Shown one piece after another: positions 1 through 11,689 of a stretch of 64,000 nucleotides of DNA. The notes under the pieces are model-generated. The model saw only the letters and a program-made list of their open reading frames with translations, made no database searches and was not told where the DNA came from. This stretch comes from Arion vulgaris (taxonomy: Eukaryota; Mollusca; Gastropoda; Stylommatophora; Arionidae). How positions within the stretch are numbered: position 1 is the first letter of the stretch; the number at the start of each line of letters is the position of its first letter. Both the position numbers and the translations under genes were made by a program. The stretch lies in NCBI GenBank assembly GCA_020796225.1, contig CM036759.1:21091813-21155812 (forward strand), written 5' to 3'.

Positions 1-60
1 ATGAGATCCAAGTTCCGGAAGAGACAAGCTACTTGATGATGATGATGATGACTACTATAC
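1..60 (+). mobile_element. LINE 3' end with (GAT)n tail, fragment
   Basis: The reading ends RSKFRKRQAT and a stop, and runs straight into a (TGA)n tract. Other LINE fragments here (24939-25293, 60735-60985) also end just before a GATGATGAT tail. The element is cut by the window edge, so the assignment is weak. Confidence 0.35.
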
Positions 61-497
61 TATCTTTTCAAAGTAACTAATCAATTTCTCTATTCTATAT
101 TTGTATTTCACATCAACTTTTATTACTTGGTATCTCTAGTGCTATAAATATAATTAACTTATTTTATATTGAGAAATGTAATTGTCCACTATCTTCTCTA
201 TTTGTTGTCTCTTGTTTCTTTTTTTAATGAATATTTGTCGGATATTCTACACATATATTCTTACGCATATTCTAGCCAAGAATGATCTCTAGCCAAGAGC
301 TGCTTACAAGAGAACATCAACACTATCATTTAAAAGAGACCTTGGAGATGGATCGGACATGTAATACGCATTGAGACTTAACTCGAGAACAGATAATGAT
401 ACTAGACGGTACACGAGAGTTTCAAATGGACAATACAATAGATCTGATATAGAGCAGAAAAACAGGAACTGAAAGAAATGAATCACGTTTGGAACAC

Positions 498-750
498 CGC
501 CCGAGTGGTTACCGGCGCCCAAATTTGTGGTGTAAAGAATAGAACCACTGTTAACTGACATGCATGTCGTAAGAGGTGCCTAAGGAGGTTTGGCTGAAAT
601 CGGATGCACGTGTTCTAAACATGTAGAAGTCTATGCGTTTAGGGCCTACCAAACCAATGTTCAACGTATACAAGTTCTTGGCAAAGATCAAACATATCAC
701 AAACAGTGATTAAAATTGGTCATAAAGAACGAACGCAAAGAAGAAGAAGA
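498..750 (+). mobile_element. SINE-A copy, full length with (GAA)n tail
   Basis: Head CGCCCGAGTGGTTACCGG resembles a tRNA A-box region. The body has the family blocks GTAAAGAATAGAACCACTG, ATCACAAAnnGTGATTAA and a final AAGAACGAACGCAAAG before (GAA)n. The same sequence recurs at 2205-2457, 3398-3642, 19434-19690, 32249-32503, 41933-42103 and 56033-56282. Confidence 0.85.
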
Positions 751-753
751 TTT

Positions 754-927
754 GAAACACAATGCAGATGAACACAGGCCAAGAACCGAGAAGAATTTCG
801 TAAATTTGATGCTGCCCTAAGCGCCGAGGGCCTCACTACTCAACCCCCATGTTTACTTCACCCAGCATCATTGTCCTAACCTTACTCAGCACATTCTCTA
901 AGAAGATTCGAAAAGAGAAAATTAGTA
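754..927. other. Unassigned spacer
   Basis: Short repeat-free interval between SINE-A and the 52-bp array. Nothing recognisable. Confidence 0.5.
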
Positions 928-1322
928 GCCTGCTCATGACCACAGAACACACAAACAAACCACACCTTCTAGCGGTGTAGACTGCTCATGACCACAGAAC
1001 ACACAAACAAACCACACCTTCTAGCGGTGTAACCTGCTCATGACCACAGAACACACAAACAAACCACACCTTCTAGCGGTGTAGCCTGCTCATGACCACA
1101 GAACACACAACAAACCCACTTCTGCGTGTAGACTGCTCATGCCCAAAGAACACAAACAAACCACCTTCTAGCGTGACTGCTCTGACCACAGAACACACAA
1201 ACAAACCACCTTCTAGCGTTAACCTGCTCATGACCACAGAACACAAACAAACCCCCTTCTAGCGGTGTAGACTGCTCATGCACAGAACACACAAACAAAC
1301 CACACCTTCTGCGGTGTAGACT
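928..1322. repeat. Minisatellite, 52-bp unit, about 8 copies
   Basis: Repeats starting CTGCTCATGACCACAGAAC occur at 930, 982, 1034 and 1086, giving a 52-bp period. Later copies are shortened by small deletions, so the right half is more degraded than the left. Confidence 0.95.
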
Positions 1323-1429
1323 GGGACATTGAGATCAAGGATAACGGGACTCTGCTCAAAGAGGATGGACTCCTATAATTCTGGGGTGTTGGGTTCTACT
1401 TAGGGAGACAAACCCGAATAAAAGGAACT

Positions 1430-1535
1430 GAGTGTGATGGTCGACGGGTATGTAATTGACACAACAAATTCCAGTTATAATGCACAAATCCCATACAAAA
1501 CACACAGAGTGGTTTAAGAAGTGGTTGATGTAAAG
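1430..1535 (+). mobile_element. Degenerate SINE-B-like fragment
   Basis: Contains the block of spaced motifs CACAAATCCCATACAAAACACACAGAGTGG-like (a diverged form of the SINE-B ATCACATACAAATCACAAAGAGTGG region) followed by AAGTGGTTGATGT. The head and tail are missing. Confidence 0.4.
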
Positions 1536-1788
1536 TTAACAATAAATAAGATACATTTCTGTAAAAGCTCTTTTGTCATGATATTTATTCTTTAGCTCTT
1601 TAAAACAAACAGTATATACAAATCGGAAGCTGACCACATCTTTTATGGCAAGGAAATTGGATTCCGTTGATTAAATAAGTAAACTGATATACTTGTTAGT
1701 TAAGCTCAAAAACACAAGAAAAAAATGGCATCTTGTCTTTGAGATAAATGTTTAGACATTTCCATAGTTTGGTTGCAAGCTTTAAGAC

Positions 1789-2050
1789 TTCTTCTTCTTC
1801 TTCACATGCTCCATATCAACCACATGTCAACCACTCTGTGTGATTTGTATGTGATCTGAGTCTAAGAGCGATTGTACGTTGTGCCAGTTATGCGCCTTCA
1901 AGTAGGCCAGCACATCCGATTTCTGCGCTGCTTTTTTGTTACTAGGGTAGTATCCCTACGGCCTACATCAGTTGCATCTTACGACATGCATTGTAGGTTG
2001 CAGTGGTACTATTCTGTGATTCCCCTGCGGGTCCCTGTACCACATGGGCG
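1789..2050 (-). mobile_element. SINE-B copy with 11-bp target-site duplication
   Basis: Minus-strand full-length copy: (GAA)n tail at 1789-1800, head CGCCCATGTGGTAC at the right end. Flanks AGCTTTAAGAC (1778-1788) and AGTTTTAAGAC (2051-2061) form an 11-bp target-site duplication with one mismatch, as expected for target-primed insertion. Confidence 0.85.
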
Positions 2051-2204
2051 AGTTTTAAGACACGTGTCATTGTGTGGTTGAAATAACAGTAGAGATATTT
2101 GTGATAGTTTGGCTTCAAGTATCAAGACAAATATGATCCTGTCCTGTCATTGAGACAACAGTAGAGATATTTGTGATAGTTTGGTTCCAAGTTTTAAAAA
2201 AATG

Positions 2205-2457
2205 TCTCTTCTTCTTTGCGTTCGTTCTTTACGACCAATATTAATCACTCTTTGTGATATGTTTGATCTTTACTAAGAACGTGTATACGTTGCACATTGG
2301 TTTGGTAGGCCCCTAATCGAATAGACTTCTACACGCTTAGGACACATGCATCCGATTTCAGCCAAACCTCCTTGGTCGCCTCTTACGACATGCATGGCAG
2401 GTTAACAGTGGTTCTATTCTTTACACCCCAAATTTGGGCCCCAGTAACGACTCGGGT
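2205..2457 (-). mobile_element. SINE-A copy
   Basis: Minus-strand full-length copy. The TCTTCTTC tail is on the left and the head (CCGAGTCGTTACTGG on the minus strand) at the right, next to an A-run at 2461-2477. Confidence 0.85.
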
Positions 2458-2570
2458 GTCAAAAAAAAAAAAAAAAATGTAAATCCTGATGTTGGGATAA
2501 CAGTAGAGACATCTTTGATAATTCGGTTATAAAATGCAAGAGAAATGTGATTTTCATCTTCAGTAATCAT

Positions 2571-3397
2571 ACTTGTACTGCATTACTAAGAATGGGTAAC
2601 AAAAACGTACTCTTATATTTACTTGATTCTGAGAGAATTAAGAATAATTGTGATATAATATCTCCCTAACAAATTTACAGGAAATGCAGTAGCTTTACAA
2701 CTTCAATGAAAATAAAACAAATAAAAGGATAAGAGAAATACTGAGTAAGCAAGGAATGAATCATGTAAATGAAAAGTATGAGCGAAAGCAAGATAGATGA
2801 GCAAAAAATGTGAACAAATAGAACGGTATGGAAGAAAAATGAAAAAAAAGGATAAGAACAGAATAAAAATGAAAGGCAAGATGAAATTAAGAAGAAAGAA
2901 AGAAATGCTTCAAGAGAGGAGAATCTTCAGAGCCCAAATTGAAAAGTGCGGAAGAGAGCTCACGAGCCTCTTAGATTAACTTGAGAGCGGAGGCGCGAGG
3001 AAGCAGGGCTGCCAATCTTATTCGCTAATGGGCTGCATTTAATAAAGGAAGGAATGGAACTAAAGAAAGGATAGGAAAAAAAGAAATGAAAATATAAATG
3101 AACGAAGTGATGGCGATAGAGAAAAGTGAAATTAAAGCTTCGACATGGATGAAGATTTGCTAGGAGAAAAATAAAAAATAAGAATGTATAAGATGACGAA
3201 TAAAAAAAATGCTATATTCACTAAATTCAAGTTTTCAGAATTGAAAGTGCAATAAATCAAGACCTTTAAACATGTGCATAAGGTTCACAATTTGCTTCTT
3301 TCTGTCAACAAGAATTCAGTTAATTATCTCAATCCAATCTGCTTTATATCGCACATGTAGGTTGACATTATATGTGTATATTTATATAAATGCCTGT
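2571..3397. other. Repeat-free AT-rich intron sequence
   Basis: Purine-rich on the plus strand from 2750 to 3130. The short open frames are lysine- and arginine-rich low-complexity translations without family similarity. Nothing else seen. Confidence 0.5.
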
Positions 3398-3642
3398 CGC
3401 CCGAGTGGTTACCGGGGCCCAAATTTTGGGTGTAAAGAATAGAACCACTGTTACCTGCCATGCATGTCGTAAGAGGCGACTAAGGAGGTTTGGCTGAAAT
3501 CGGATGCATGTGTCCTAAACGTGTAGAAAGGCTTATGCGTTTAGGGGCCTACCAAACCAATGTGCGTTCTTGGCAAAGATCAAACATATCACAAAGAGTG
3601 ATTAACATTGGTCGTAAAGAACGAACACAAAGAAGAAGAAGA
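3398..3642 (+). mobile_element. SINE-A copy
   Basis: Full-length plus-strand copy from CGCCCGAGTGGTTACCGGGG to AAGAAGAAGAAGA, with a small internal deletion in the segment that reads CAACGTATACACG in other copies. Confidence 0.88.
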
Positions 3643-3664
3643 TATAAATGCCGAAACAAGTAAA

Positions 3665-3990
3665 AAAAACTATTCTATAGTTTTACAAAGTACAAAAACA
3701 AAACGCAGCTACGTTTCGACCAAAAGGCCTTTATTAAGTATAGGATACAAAAGAAGTGAATAAATTTACTTTTTTTTTACGGCAGACATGACACATACAA
3801 TCATACAATATATCCTGAATACATTTCTTCCCTTCTATTCTATCCTTCGCTTGATAAAGACTTTTGATCAAAACGTTGCTATGTATTGTTTTAGTACTTT
3901 GTAAAACTACAGTACTTGGGTATTTTAAACGTGTTTCGCCACTGCTACATAGTTTTACTGCAGTCTTCCCTGATATCGATATTTGTATAT
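3665..3990. mobile_element. Penelope-like fragment with inverted hammerhead-like cores
   Basis: An inverted pair: GTTTTACAAAGTACAAAAAC plus CGTTTCGACC (3680-3722) faces TTGATAAAGACTTTTGATCA plus AAACG (3851-3875) and TAGTACTTTGTAAAACTAC. Each half resembles the CTGATGA / stem II / GAAAC layout of the hammerhead motifs known in Penelope-like elements, with substitutions. No RT or GIY-YIG domain is seen. Homologous stretches are at 13330-13485 and 40425-40530. Confidence 0.45.
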
Positions 3991-4025
3991 AATAACACGT
4001 CGTATGTTGTCGTTACGGCATAGAA

Positions 4026-5282
4026 AATGCAACACTGGCTTCTCTGTTGACGACTGATAAACTATAGCACTGATATTGATACACTAGAAAGTAAATAAGA
4101 ATGCAACACTGGCTTCTCTGTTGACGACTGATAAACTATAGCACTGATATTGATACACTAGAAAGTAAATAAGAATGTAACACTGGCTTCTCTGTTGACG
4201 ACTGATAAACTATAGCACTGATATTGATACACTAGAAAGTAAATAAGAATGTAACACTGGCTTCTCTGTTGACGACTGATAAACTATAGCACTGATATTG
4301 ATACACTAGAAAGTAAATAAGAATGCAACACTGGCTTCTCTGTTGACGACTGATAAACTATAGCACTGATATTGATACACTAGAAAGTAAATAAGAATGT
4401 AACACTGGCTTCTCTGTTGACGACTGATAAACTATAGCACTGATATTGATACACTAGAAAGTAAATAAGAATGCAACACTGGCTTCTCTGTTGATGACTG
4501 ATAAACTATAGCACTGATATTGATACACTAAAAAGTAAATAAGAATGTAACACTGGCTTCTCTGTTGACGACTGATAAACTATAGCACTGATATTGATAC
4601 ACTAGAAAGTAAATAAGAATGCAACACTGGCTTCTCTGTTGATGACTGATAAACTATAGCACTGATATTGATACACTAAAAAGTAAATAAGAATGTAACA
4701 CTGGCTTCTCTGTTGACGACTGATAAACTATATCACTGATATTGATACACTAAAAAGTAAATAAGAATGTAACACTGGCGTCTCTGTTGACGACTGATAA
4801 ACTATAGCACTGATATTGATACACTAGAAAGTAAATAAGAATGTAACACTGGCTTCTCTGTTGACGACTGATAAACTATAGCACTGATATTGATACACTA
4901 GAAAGTAAAAAAGAATGTAACACTGGCTTCTCTGTTGACGACTGATAAACTATAGCACTGATATTGATACACTAGAATGTAAATAAGAATGCAACACTGG
5001 CTTCTCTGTTGACGACTGATAAACTATAGCACTGATATTGATACACTAGAAAGTAAATAAGAATGCAACACTGGCGTCTCTGTTGACGACTGATAAACTA
5101 TAGCACTGATATTGATACACTAGAAAGTAAATAAGAATGCAACACTGGCTTCTCTGTTGACGGCTGATAAACTATAGCACTGATATTGATACACTAAATA
5201 AGAATGCAACACTGGCTTCTCTGTTGACGACTGATAAACTATAGCACTGATATTGATACACTAGAAAGTAAATAAGAATGCA
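4026..5282. repeat. Minisatellite, 74-bp unit, about 17 copies
   Basis: The unit starts GCAACACTGGCTTCTCTGTT and ends CACTAGAAAGTAAATAAGAAT. First starts are at 4030 and 4104. Copies are nearly identical. Recurrent C/T, G/A and CG/TG variants are shared among non-adjacent copies (for example around 4480 and 4640), which suggests amplification of multi-copy blocks. Confidence 0.97.
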
Positions 5283-5411
5283 AAAAAAAGGCTGCTAAAA
5301 GCACTGTTTGTTCCAACTCTTTGTCATGAATGTCGAACATGGATAGTCCTCGAAAGTTAAAAACTAACAATCACACTTGCGTGATTTTGTGTTTTCAAAA
5401 GGTTAAAAATT
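5283..5411. other. Spacer
   Basis: Unique sequence between the 74-bp array and SINE-B; nothing recognised. Confidence 0.4.
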
Positions 5412-5672
5412 GCCCGCGTGGTGCCGGGGTTGCAAGGGAGCAAAGAATGGTAACACTGCTACCTACAATGCATGTTGAAAGAGGTAACTGAGGTAGGGCC
5501 TAGAGAAGCTACCTTAGTAAATAAAAGCGTTTCAGAAATCGGATATGCTGGCCTACTTGTAGGCGCATAACTAGCACAACGTACAACTGCTTTTAGGCTT
5601 GGATCACATACAAATCACAAAGAGTAGTTAACACGTGGTTGATATGGAGCGTCGATGTCGAAAAAGAAGAAG
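5412..5672 (+). mobile_element. SINE-B copy
   Basis: Plus-strand copy. Head GCCCGCGTGGTGCCGGGG, core GCAAAGAATGGTAACACTG, the block GGATCACATACAAATCACAA, and tail GGAGCGTCGATG then an interrupted (GAA)n. Confidence 0.85.
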
Positions 5673-6364
5673 GCAACAAAAACATCTAGAATGAATATTA
5701 TAATAAAATAAATTATAAGAAATAGTATGAGGACAATATCGGTGAAACGATTTTACAGAAAAACAGAAATAAATGCGTTGGTCACTTGGTTAGAAGAGAA
5801 TCTAGCAAAGATGCAATGCAGCTCAAGCTTACTGTTCGAGAACTGTAGCATACAATAATAGATGCTGACCAAGATAACTTAGATGGAGTTTAGAAGATAC
5901 TAAGTAAATTCAGCACGATTCCATCCCAAGCTTCACATCCCTGCTAAGCGAAGAATTTCTACAACTCTTCGACGACAAAGATTTTTAAGACAGAAAACAG
6001 GAAGAAAGTTAGACCATGATTTTGATAAAGAAAATTCTCTCAAACACGGAATATAGGATAGCATTTATAACGAAACAATATGCTCATTTCGTTGATATTT
6101 CTTGACACTCTAGTTGTGAAATGAAAAAGTCAAAACAGGAAATTATATTTGATGAGGATTATATTCTATAGTATTAAGTTTCATGTGAGATTCCGTAAAG
6201 AAAATCTTGCTAAATGTGGTTGGATTTAAGGGAAATAATTAAACACACATTCACAGATATTTGACAATTTGTACCAACACACACACAAATATAGTCAATA
6301 TTGTCTGAGAAATAGATCCCATTTTAGGGTGAATCACAGACTTTTCTTTTTCTTTGATCGCTAA
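5673..6364. other. Unique intron sequence
   Basis: No coding region or repeat family recognised. The part at 5700-5860 could be a badly decayed LINE 3' end (a short plus-strand stretch reads like KCVGHLVRRE), but this is weak. Confidence 0.4.
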
Positions 6365-6572
6365 TTATCGAGCACTTGTAAACTACTATTTGTGATTTGT
6401 ATGTGATCCGAGCCTAAGAGCGATTGTACATTGCGCCAGTTATGTGCCTACAAGCAGGCCAGTACATCTGATTTATGTGACGTTTCTGTGAAGCTTCCCT
6501 AGGTCTTATGTAGGTCGCAGTCAGTGTTACTATTCTTTACTCCCCTTGAGGTCCCCCGGCAACACACGGGCG
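6365..6572 (-). mobile_element. SINE-B copy, tail truncated
   Basis: Minus-strand copy containing TTTGTGATTTGTATGTGATC, TAAGAGCGATTGTAC and the head region ending ACACGGGCG. The (GAA)n tail is missing. It lies about 70 bp from the splice donor of the Meis exon at 6642-6718. Confidence 0.8.
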
Positions 6573-6640
6573 ACAAACTGACACATAAACTAGAAAGAAT
6601 GAGTGAAGGGGATAAAAAGAGAGACAGACAGATGAACTTA

Positions 6641-6778
<138 letters not shown>

Positions 6779-6939
6779 TTATTTGATTGCTGCTGTTTCT
6801 TAAACTCTCAGAGATGCATCTCTTCCACCGTGCACACAAAGTGTACATACAAGAAAACTTAAAGAAGGAACAACATTGGAAGTCACGTAATATTATTGTT
6901 AGAAACGGGACATCTTGCACAGAATAGAGATTTTCAGGG

Positions 6940-6995
6940 CTGTTGTCATGAGAGCTACGTTCCAGACGAGAAAAACTACTAGATGATGACGATGA
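6940..6995 (+). mobile_element. LINE 3' terminus relic
   Basis: GAGAGCTACGTTCCAGACGA then GAAAAACTACTAGATGATGACGATGATG resembles the LINE end at position 1: a short coding end, a stop, then a GAT-rich tail. No other domain is visible. Confidence 0.3.
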
Positions 6996-7369
6996 TGGTT
7001 TAAAGCATGGTTTTTCTTAATTGTAAAAAACTTTGTAAAAGAAATACATTTTAAAAAATATATTTACAAAGAAGGTTCTGGTCCATGATTCAAATGATAA
7101 CGCTATAAAAAATACAAGCCCCGTATCAGATGTTCTGCACTGGTACATCTAGTTATCAGTATTATCATACACATTGACATATAGGTTGAATATGCAAAGA
7201 GATTGATTAATCAACATCGAACTGGCATGTTGGACCGCTAGTCGATGCTGGATTTGATGAGGCGGAGATCTCAGCACATATGGACGTGCCCGAAGTGCTA
7301 TGATGATAGTGCTCTGATAACTGATATAGGTTAATGTTTGCCCACGGTAAATGAAGATTGCATAAATGT

Positions 7370-7582
7370 CAAAAGTCGAAGGGTTGACTTCATTGTGCCA
7401 GGCTTTACCCCATATAGCTCTTTCCCTCTCCGCAGAAATTGCACGCCACCTGCCCAGAGTATTGAACAAACCACGAGCTCCGTAGCTCCGGCAACAATTC
7501 TAGGAGTCTCTAGCTAAACTGCAATCGTGAACAGAACGGCGCGGTCTGGATTTGAACGAAAGACTTGACCACTTAGCCACAT
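7370..7582 (-). mobile_element. SINE-C copy (tRNA-like head)
   Basis: On the minus strand: GTGGCTAAGTGGTCAAG (A-box-like), then TTCGTTCAAATCCAGACC (B-box-like), then the body GCAGGTGGCGTGCAATTTCT and AATGAAGTCAACCCTTCGAC at the end. Homologous copies at 11319-11566, 28500-28710, 34441-34684, 35570-35725 and 49427-49663. Confidence 0.82.
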
Positions 7583-8040
7583 AGATTGTATAACTTCTTA
7601 GTAAGGTGTGTGTATGTTAGTGTATGTTAATAAACAAAGTTATCCTACCTGCAAGACCATATTAATTAAAAACTGCCTGTGAGAATGAATTATGAAAATA
7701 AAACACCTAGAGTGACCACCCAGAAATGCAGGCACATCGACATCGTTTTTTACCACATGTAAGCTGATGCTAATAACCCATTTGTAAATGATCGCAAGTT
7801 GGGAAACAAATCCTAGATGGCGGCCTTTGATGCACTTAAATGTTTTGTGGTGTCTGTGCACTGGAAATTTGATGTTGAAATGATCAAATGTTCTGTGATA
7901 AATAATATAACTAACACAGACAAATTAAAAACAGATGTTAATGTGATACAGCTCTGTGTGTGTTACATAATCTGATTAATCTGCCAAGTTTGTCTTCAGC
8001 TTCCGGAGAAATCTAAAAATGTTTCCTGGTGTATAATATA
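7583..8040. other. Unique intron sequence
   Basis: No repeat family or exon recognised. Confidence 0.4.
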
Positions 8041-8070
8041 TATGTATATCTACATCTACAAGCACTTCTG

Positions 8071-8133
<63 letters not shown>

Positions 8134-8155
8134 CTACATCTACAAGCATTTCCTG

Positions 8156-8203
<48 letters not shown>

Positions 8204-8215
8204 TACATATAAGCG
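8041..8215. repeat. (TA)n microsatellite within a duplicated unit
   Basis: Two long (TA)n runs (about 8074-8130 and 8160-8198), each preceded by ATCTACATCTACAAGCA. The TA tract and its leader have therefore been duplicated together. Confidence 0.9.
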
Positions 8216-8283
8216 TTACTAGACGCGTTTAGATATAAGCGTTTCTTGATGGAAAAGACGAGCGAGGGAGTGACTTAATCAGA

Positions 8284-8362
8284 TCGTCTCTTACGGCGTG
8301 CCTTGTAGGCCGCAGTGGTACTATTCTTTGCCTCACATGCGGGCCCAGGCACCATACGAGCG
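8284..8362 (-). mobile_element. SINE-B 5' head fragment
   Basis: Minus-strand piece of the head and core only (GTCTCTTACGGCGTGCCTTG to GGCACCATACGAGCG). The 33-bp array begins within about 90 bp of its end. Confidence 0.7.
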
Positions 8363-8454
8363 AACCTCATTTCAATACATAACTCCAAGATTTCTACATT
8401 AATGTACGACTACAACCTCAACATAGCAATTATACTACATCAATCAGATTTCAA

Positions 8455-9010
8455 CAGCCTCATTTCAGCATCTATGCTACTCTACCCCAGCCTCATTTCA
8501 ACATCTATACTACTTCACTCCAGCCTCATTTCAATATTTATGCTACTCTACTCCAGCCTCATTTCAACATCTATGCTACTCTACTCCAGCCTCATTTCAG
8601 CATATATGTTACTCTACTTCAGCCTCATTTCAACATCTATGCTACTCTACCCCAGCCTCATTTCAATATTTATGCTACTCTACTCCAGCCTCATTTCAAC
8701 ATCTATGCTACTCTACCCCAGCCTCATTTCAACATCTATACTACTTCACTCCAGCCTCATTTCAACATTTATGCTACTCTACTCCAGCCTCATTTCAGCA
8801 TATATGTTACTCTACTCCAGCCTCATTTCAACATCTATGCTACTCTACTCCAGCCTCATTTCAACATCTATGCTACTCTACTCCAGCCTCATTTCAACAT
8901 CTATGCTACTCTACTCCAGCCTCATTTCAACATATATACTACTTCACTCCAGCCTCATTTCAACATTTATGCTACTCTACTCCAGCCTCATTTCAACATA
9001 TATACTACTG
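8455..9010. repeat. Minisatellite, 33-bp unit, about 17 copies
   Basis: Unit of 33 bp containing AGCCTCATTTCAACATCTAT then GCTACTCTACTCC. Because 33 is a multiple of 3, one plus-strand frame stays open for 291 codons (8315-9190) and reads as an 11-residue repeat like SLISTSMLLYS. I treat this as a satellite by-product and not a gene: no related protein family and no promoter context. Confidence 0.95.
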
Positions 9011-9190
9011 TACCCCATCTTATTAGCTATACCACTCTACCCCAACCTGCTATTCTACTCCAATCTCATTTCAACATCCATCATACTTAAACACTTCTCA
9101 ACAATCATACTATTTCAAGTGCATGTTGTCCATCACTCGGAAATCACCTTATACTTTTGTAACAACAATAATTCTGTGTATTTTTGGTAA

Positions 9191-11318
9191 TAAATCTGAA
9201 AATCGTCGGCACGTGCCACACCCAATACAGTACTGGCGATATTTAAGTCCCTCCATGCGTTCATAAACTCACCCAGCACCGTGTGCCTCTTGCCTCTCTA
9301 ACTACACCAGCTACTCACTATGGATGACACCGGATAAGGCTGAAGTGACAACGACCGTGGTGGGACCGCGCACTCTCGTGTCAGACTAGACTCCTGATAA
9401 TGCGGGTTTGCGGGAGACAGGTTTTGACAAGCAGGGTGGGAAATGTGCGGATATCTATCCTCTAAATATGACCCATGATTGCGGGACTATTACGGAAAAC
9501 CCCCGCTAGAGGCCACCAAGTTGAGAACAATTTTCGGGAAAAGCTGCGAGAGTTACTGAACAAAAATGGACAATTTATCGACAAAATGGCACATTTTGCA
9601 TATCAATCCCGCACGGAAAAGATAAACAAAAATTGACCGTTTCCGGGGTAGGGACACATATTTAAGTCGAGGCACGCCACGAGAGGTCTGTGTTATCAGT
9701 ATAGGTACTTCCTCGGCATTAGCCGGATGATTTCCTTAAATACCGACCAATGATGATTAGGTAAATGTCAGGACCAAGCTCAGGGTGGCTAGAATAATGG
9801 CTTCAAATTTTGTTTCCTAGACAAGTTAGAATATATTACGGATTAGTCTGTTGTACAGTAGAGACACAATGAGAGAGCATAGTTTCTAACGAGCGATTAA
9901 AAAAATTGAGTATCCGAGTTGTTGTTTATAGTTATATTTTAACATGAAGTTTATTGTTTATGTTGTAGGTCTTGCGACCTACAACACTTGAGTTGTACCA
10001 CTTGTACATTAGTTCTGTAGCAAGAAGAGTGTACGTGACAAACAAATTATTGTCTTCGTTAAGCGCAGGATACACAATACATCAGCACAAGGAATTCACT
10101 TTAGCAATGAACAAATCTTGTTAATTTATATATTTTTATTTCTGTATGTCCTTGTGTTCATGTCCAGTCATCTTTAACGATGTTTTTGTTGAATCTGATT
10201 TTGAAATATAAGAAAGTTGAGAAAATGTTGTAGATGAATACGTTTCTATGCTACATGATTGGGGACAGGGGGGTTGTGGGGGTGTGTGCTGGCCATGATG
10301 ACATCAATCGTCCATATTTAGGAGGTTAGGTGTATTGCTAGCTGAAGATCAGATCCAGTAATATGTAAAGCTGATCATTTACATAGTTTGATATGATGGA
10401 GTATGATACATATATAAATAAGAGCTGCGAAAGTGTAGTATGGATTAGTGGATTTGCTCCATATGCGTTCTATTCTACTGTAGAAGTGACATTTTTCCGA
10501 CCGTATTGGATCTCAGACCTCATTGTGGTACCAGAGAAACATTATATGTTAAAGACGGCCAGCGTGATGTTGGTCATTTCACCAATCATGTTCTGTTGGT
10601 CAAAGAAAAATGCGGACCTAATACCCCAATATACCACAAGGTATGAAAACGTTATGATAACTATATATATATGTATATTGTGTGTGTAGATGTGAACGCT
10701 TGTATGCACGCCGCGCACATGTGTGTGAAAACCTGATTCGTCTCCACGTCACAATCTGTTAGAGTCGACAATGTAAAGTAGTCTGATGAAAATTCGGTAT
10801 GCACCGTTAAATCAAATACTGTCAACCTCAATTTTGCAAAGTCAACTTTCTATTATATTCGCATAATTTTAACTGCGTGCAAAACTGAATAAAACTCTCA
10901 TCATATTAACACAACACAACTTTGCGATCAAGCAAAAATTGGTTAGGCGGAATAACTTCGTAGAGTTGAGGGCAAAGGCTCACCTTATTAACTGGTTTGT
11001 GGTGGAAAGTAGAAAAGGTCACAGTGCCGTTTAGCAGACGAGACCATGATTACCCAATTTCTGGTACTTGACTGAAAACTTTCCTGCCACATGTTTAACT
11101 AAGAGCAATTTTTGGTACTGTAAGAGCATAGAGAAAATGTAAGACTATATATATAAAAAAGATTTATGCAAACACTGTTTCCTTCACTTGTGAACTTAAC
11201 AAGAAGTGTCGCGATTAGAATACCATTTCTTCTTACTTATGGATGGTTCTAGAATAGTTGATTTGTTGGATAAATAATAGCACATTCATGATTTGTGAAG
11301 CAAATATTAGCATAGAGC
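9191..11318. other. Largest repeat-poor block in the homeodomain intron
   Basis: About 2.1 kb without SINE, LINE or tandem structure. The part at about 9190-9780 is GC-richer than its surroundings and complex (for example CACATTTTGCATATCAATCC, an octamer-like motif). It could be a conserved regulatory element of the Meis gene, but this rests on context only. Short open frames here match nothing I know. Confidence 0.4.
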
Positions 11319-11566
11319 TAAAGGGTCTCAAGTCGAAGGATTGACTTCATTGCTCTGGGTGTACCCCATATGGCTCTGTCTCTCTTCCCAGAAATGGCAC
11401 ACCATCTGCCAAGAGTATTACACAAAGCACGAACTCCGCAGCTCCCGCAGCAATCCTAGATGTCTTGAAAAAATATACACATGAACAGGCCGGAGCGGTC
11501 AGATTAGAACCCTCGACCTTTGGAACGTTAGGCAAGGGGCTAACTACTTAGCCACCGGGACCGCCG
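11319..11566 (-). mobile_element. SINE-C copy, full length
   Basis: Minus strand: CCGGTGGCTAAGTAGTTAGC (A-box region), GTCGAGGGTTCTAATCTGAC (B-box region), body with CTTGGCAGATGGTGTGCCAT, ending in AATGAAGTCAATCCTTCGAC. The best example here of a tRNA-derived head joined to the C body. Confidence 0.88.
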
Positions 11567-11689
11567 TACGATTTGTTAGGCATATATTAGAGCAGAACTA
11601 TGATTTGTTAGGCAAATATTAGCGTAGAGCTATGATTTGTTAGGTAACTGTTCTTATGTATTCTCACTAAATTGGAATTTCGGATATTC

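Larger units (their letters stand above)
1735..2570. repeat. Old imperfect tandem repeat broken by two SINE insertions
   Basis: Copies of a degenerate unit of about 75 bp, with the core AACAGTAGAGATATTTGTGA then TAGTTTGGTTCCAAG, lie at about 1735-1788, 2085-2204 and 2485-2560. SINE-B (1789-2050) and SINE-A (2205-2457) interrupt it, so the array predates both insertions. Confidence 0.6.

Noticed and set aside
4026..5282. CRISPR-like regular repeats
   Set aside because: Units are contiguous with no unique spacers, and the genome is animal. The same holds for the arrays at 13510, 21895 and 52513.
8315..9190. 291-codon open frame
   Set aside because: Produced by a 33-bp satellite (unit divisible by 3). 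The peptide is an 11-residue repeat without family, and the frame begins in a SINE-B fragment.
11319..11566. Functional tRNA gene in the SINE-C, D, E or F heads
   Set aside because: A- and B-box words are present but the regions do not close into a tRNA cloverleaf and are joined to SINE bodies present in many copies.
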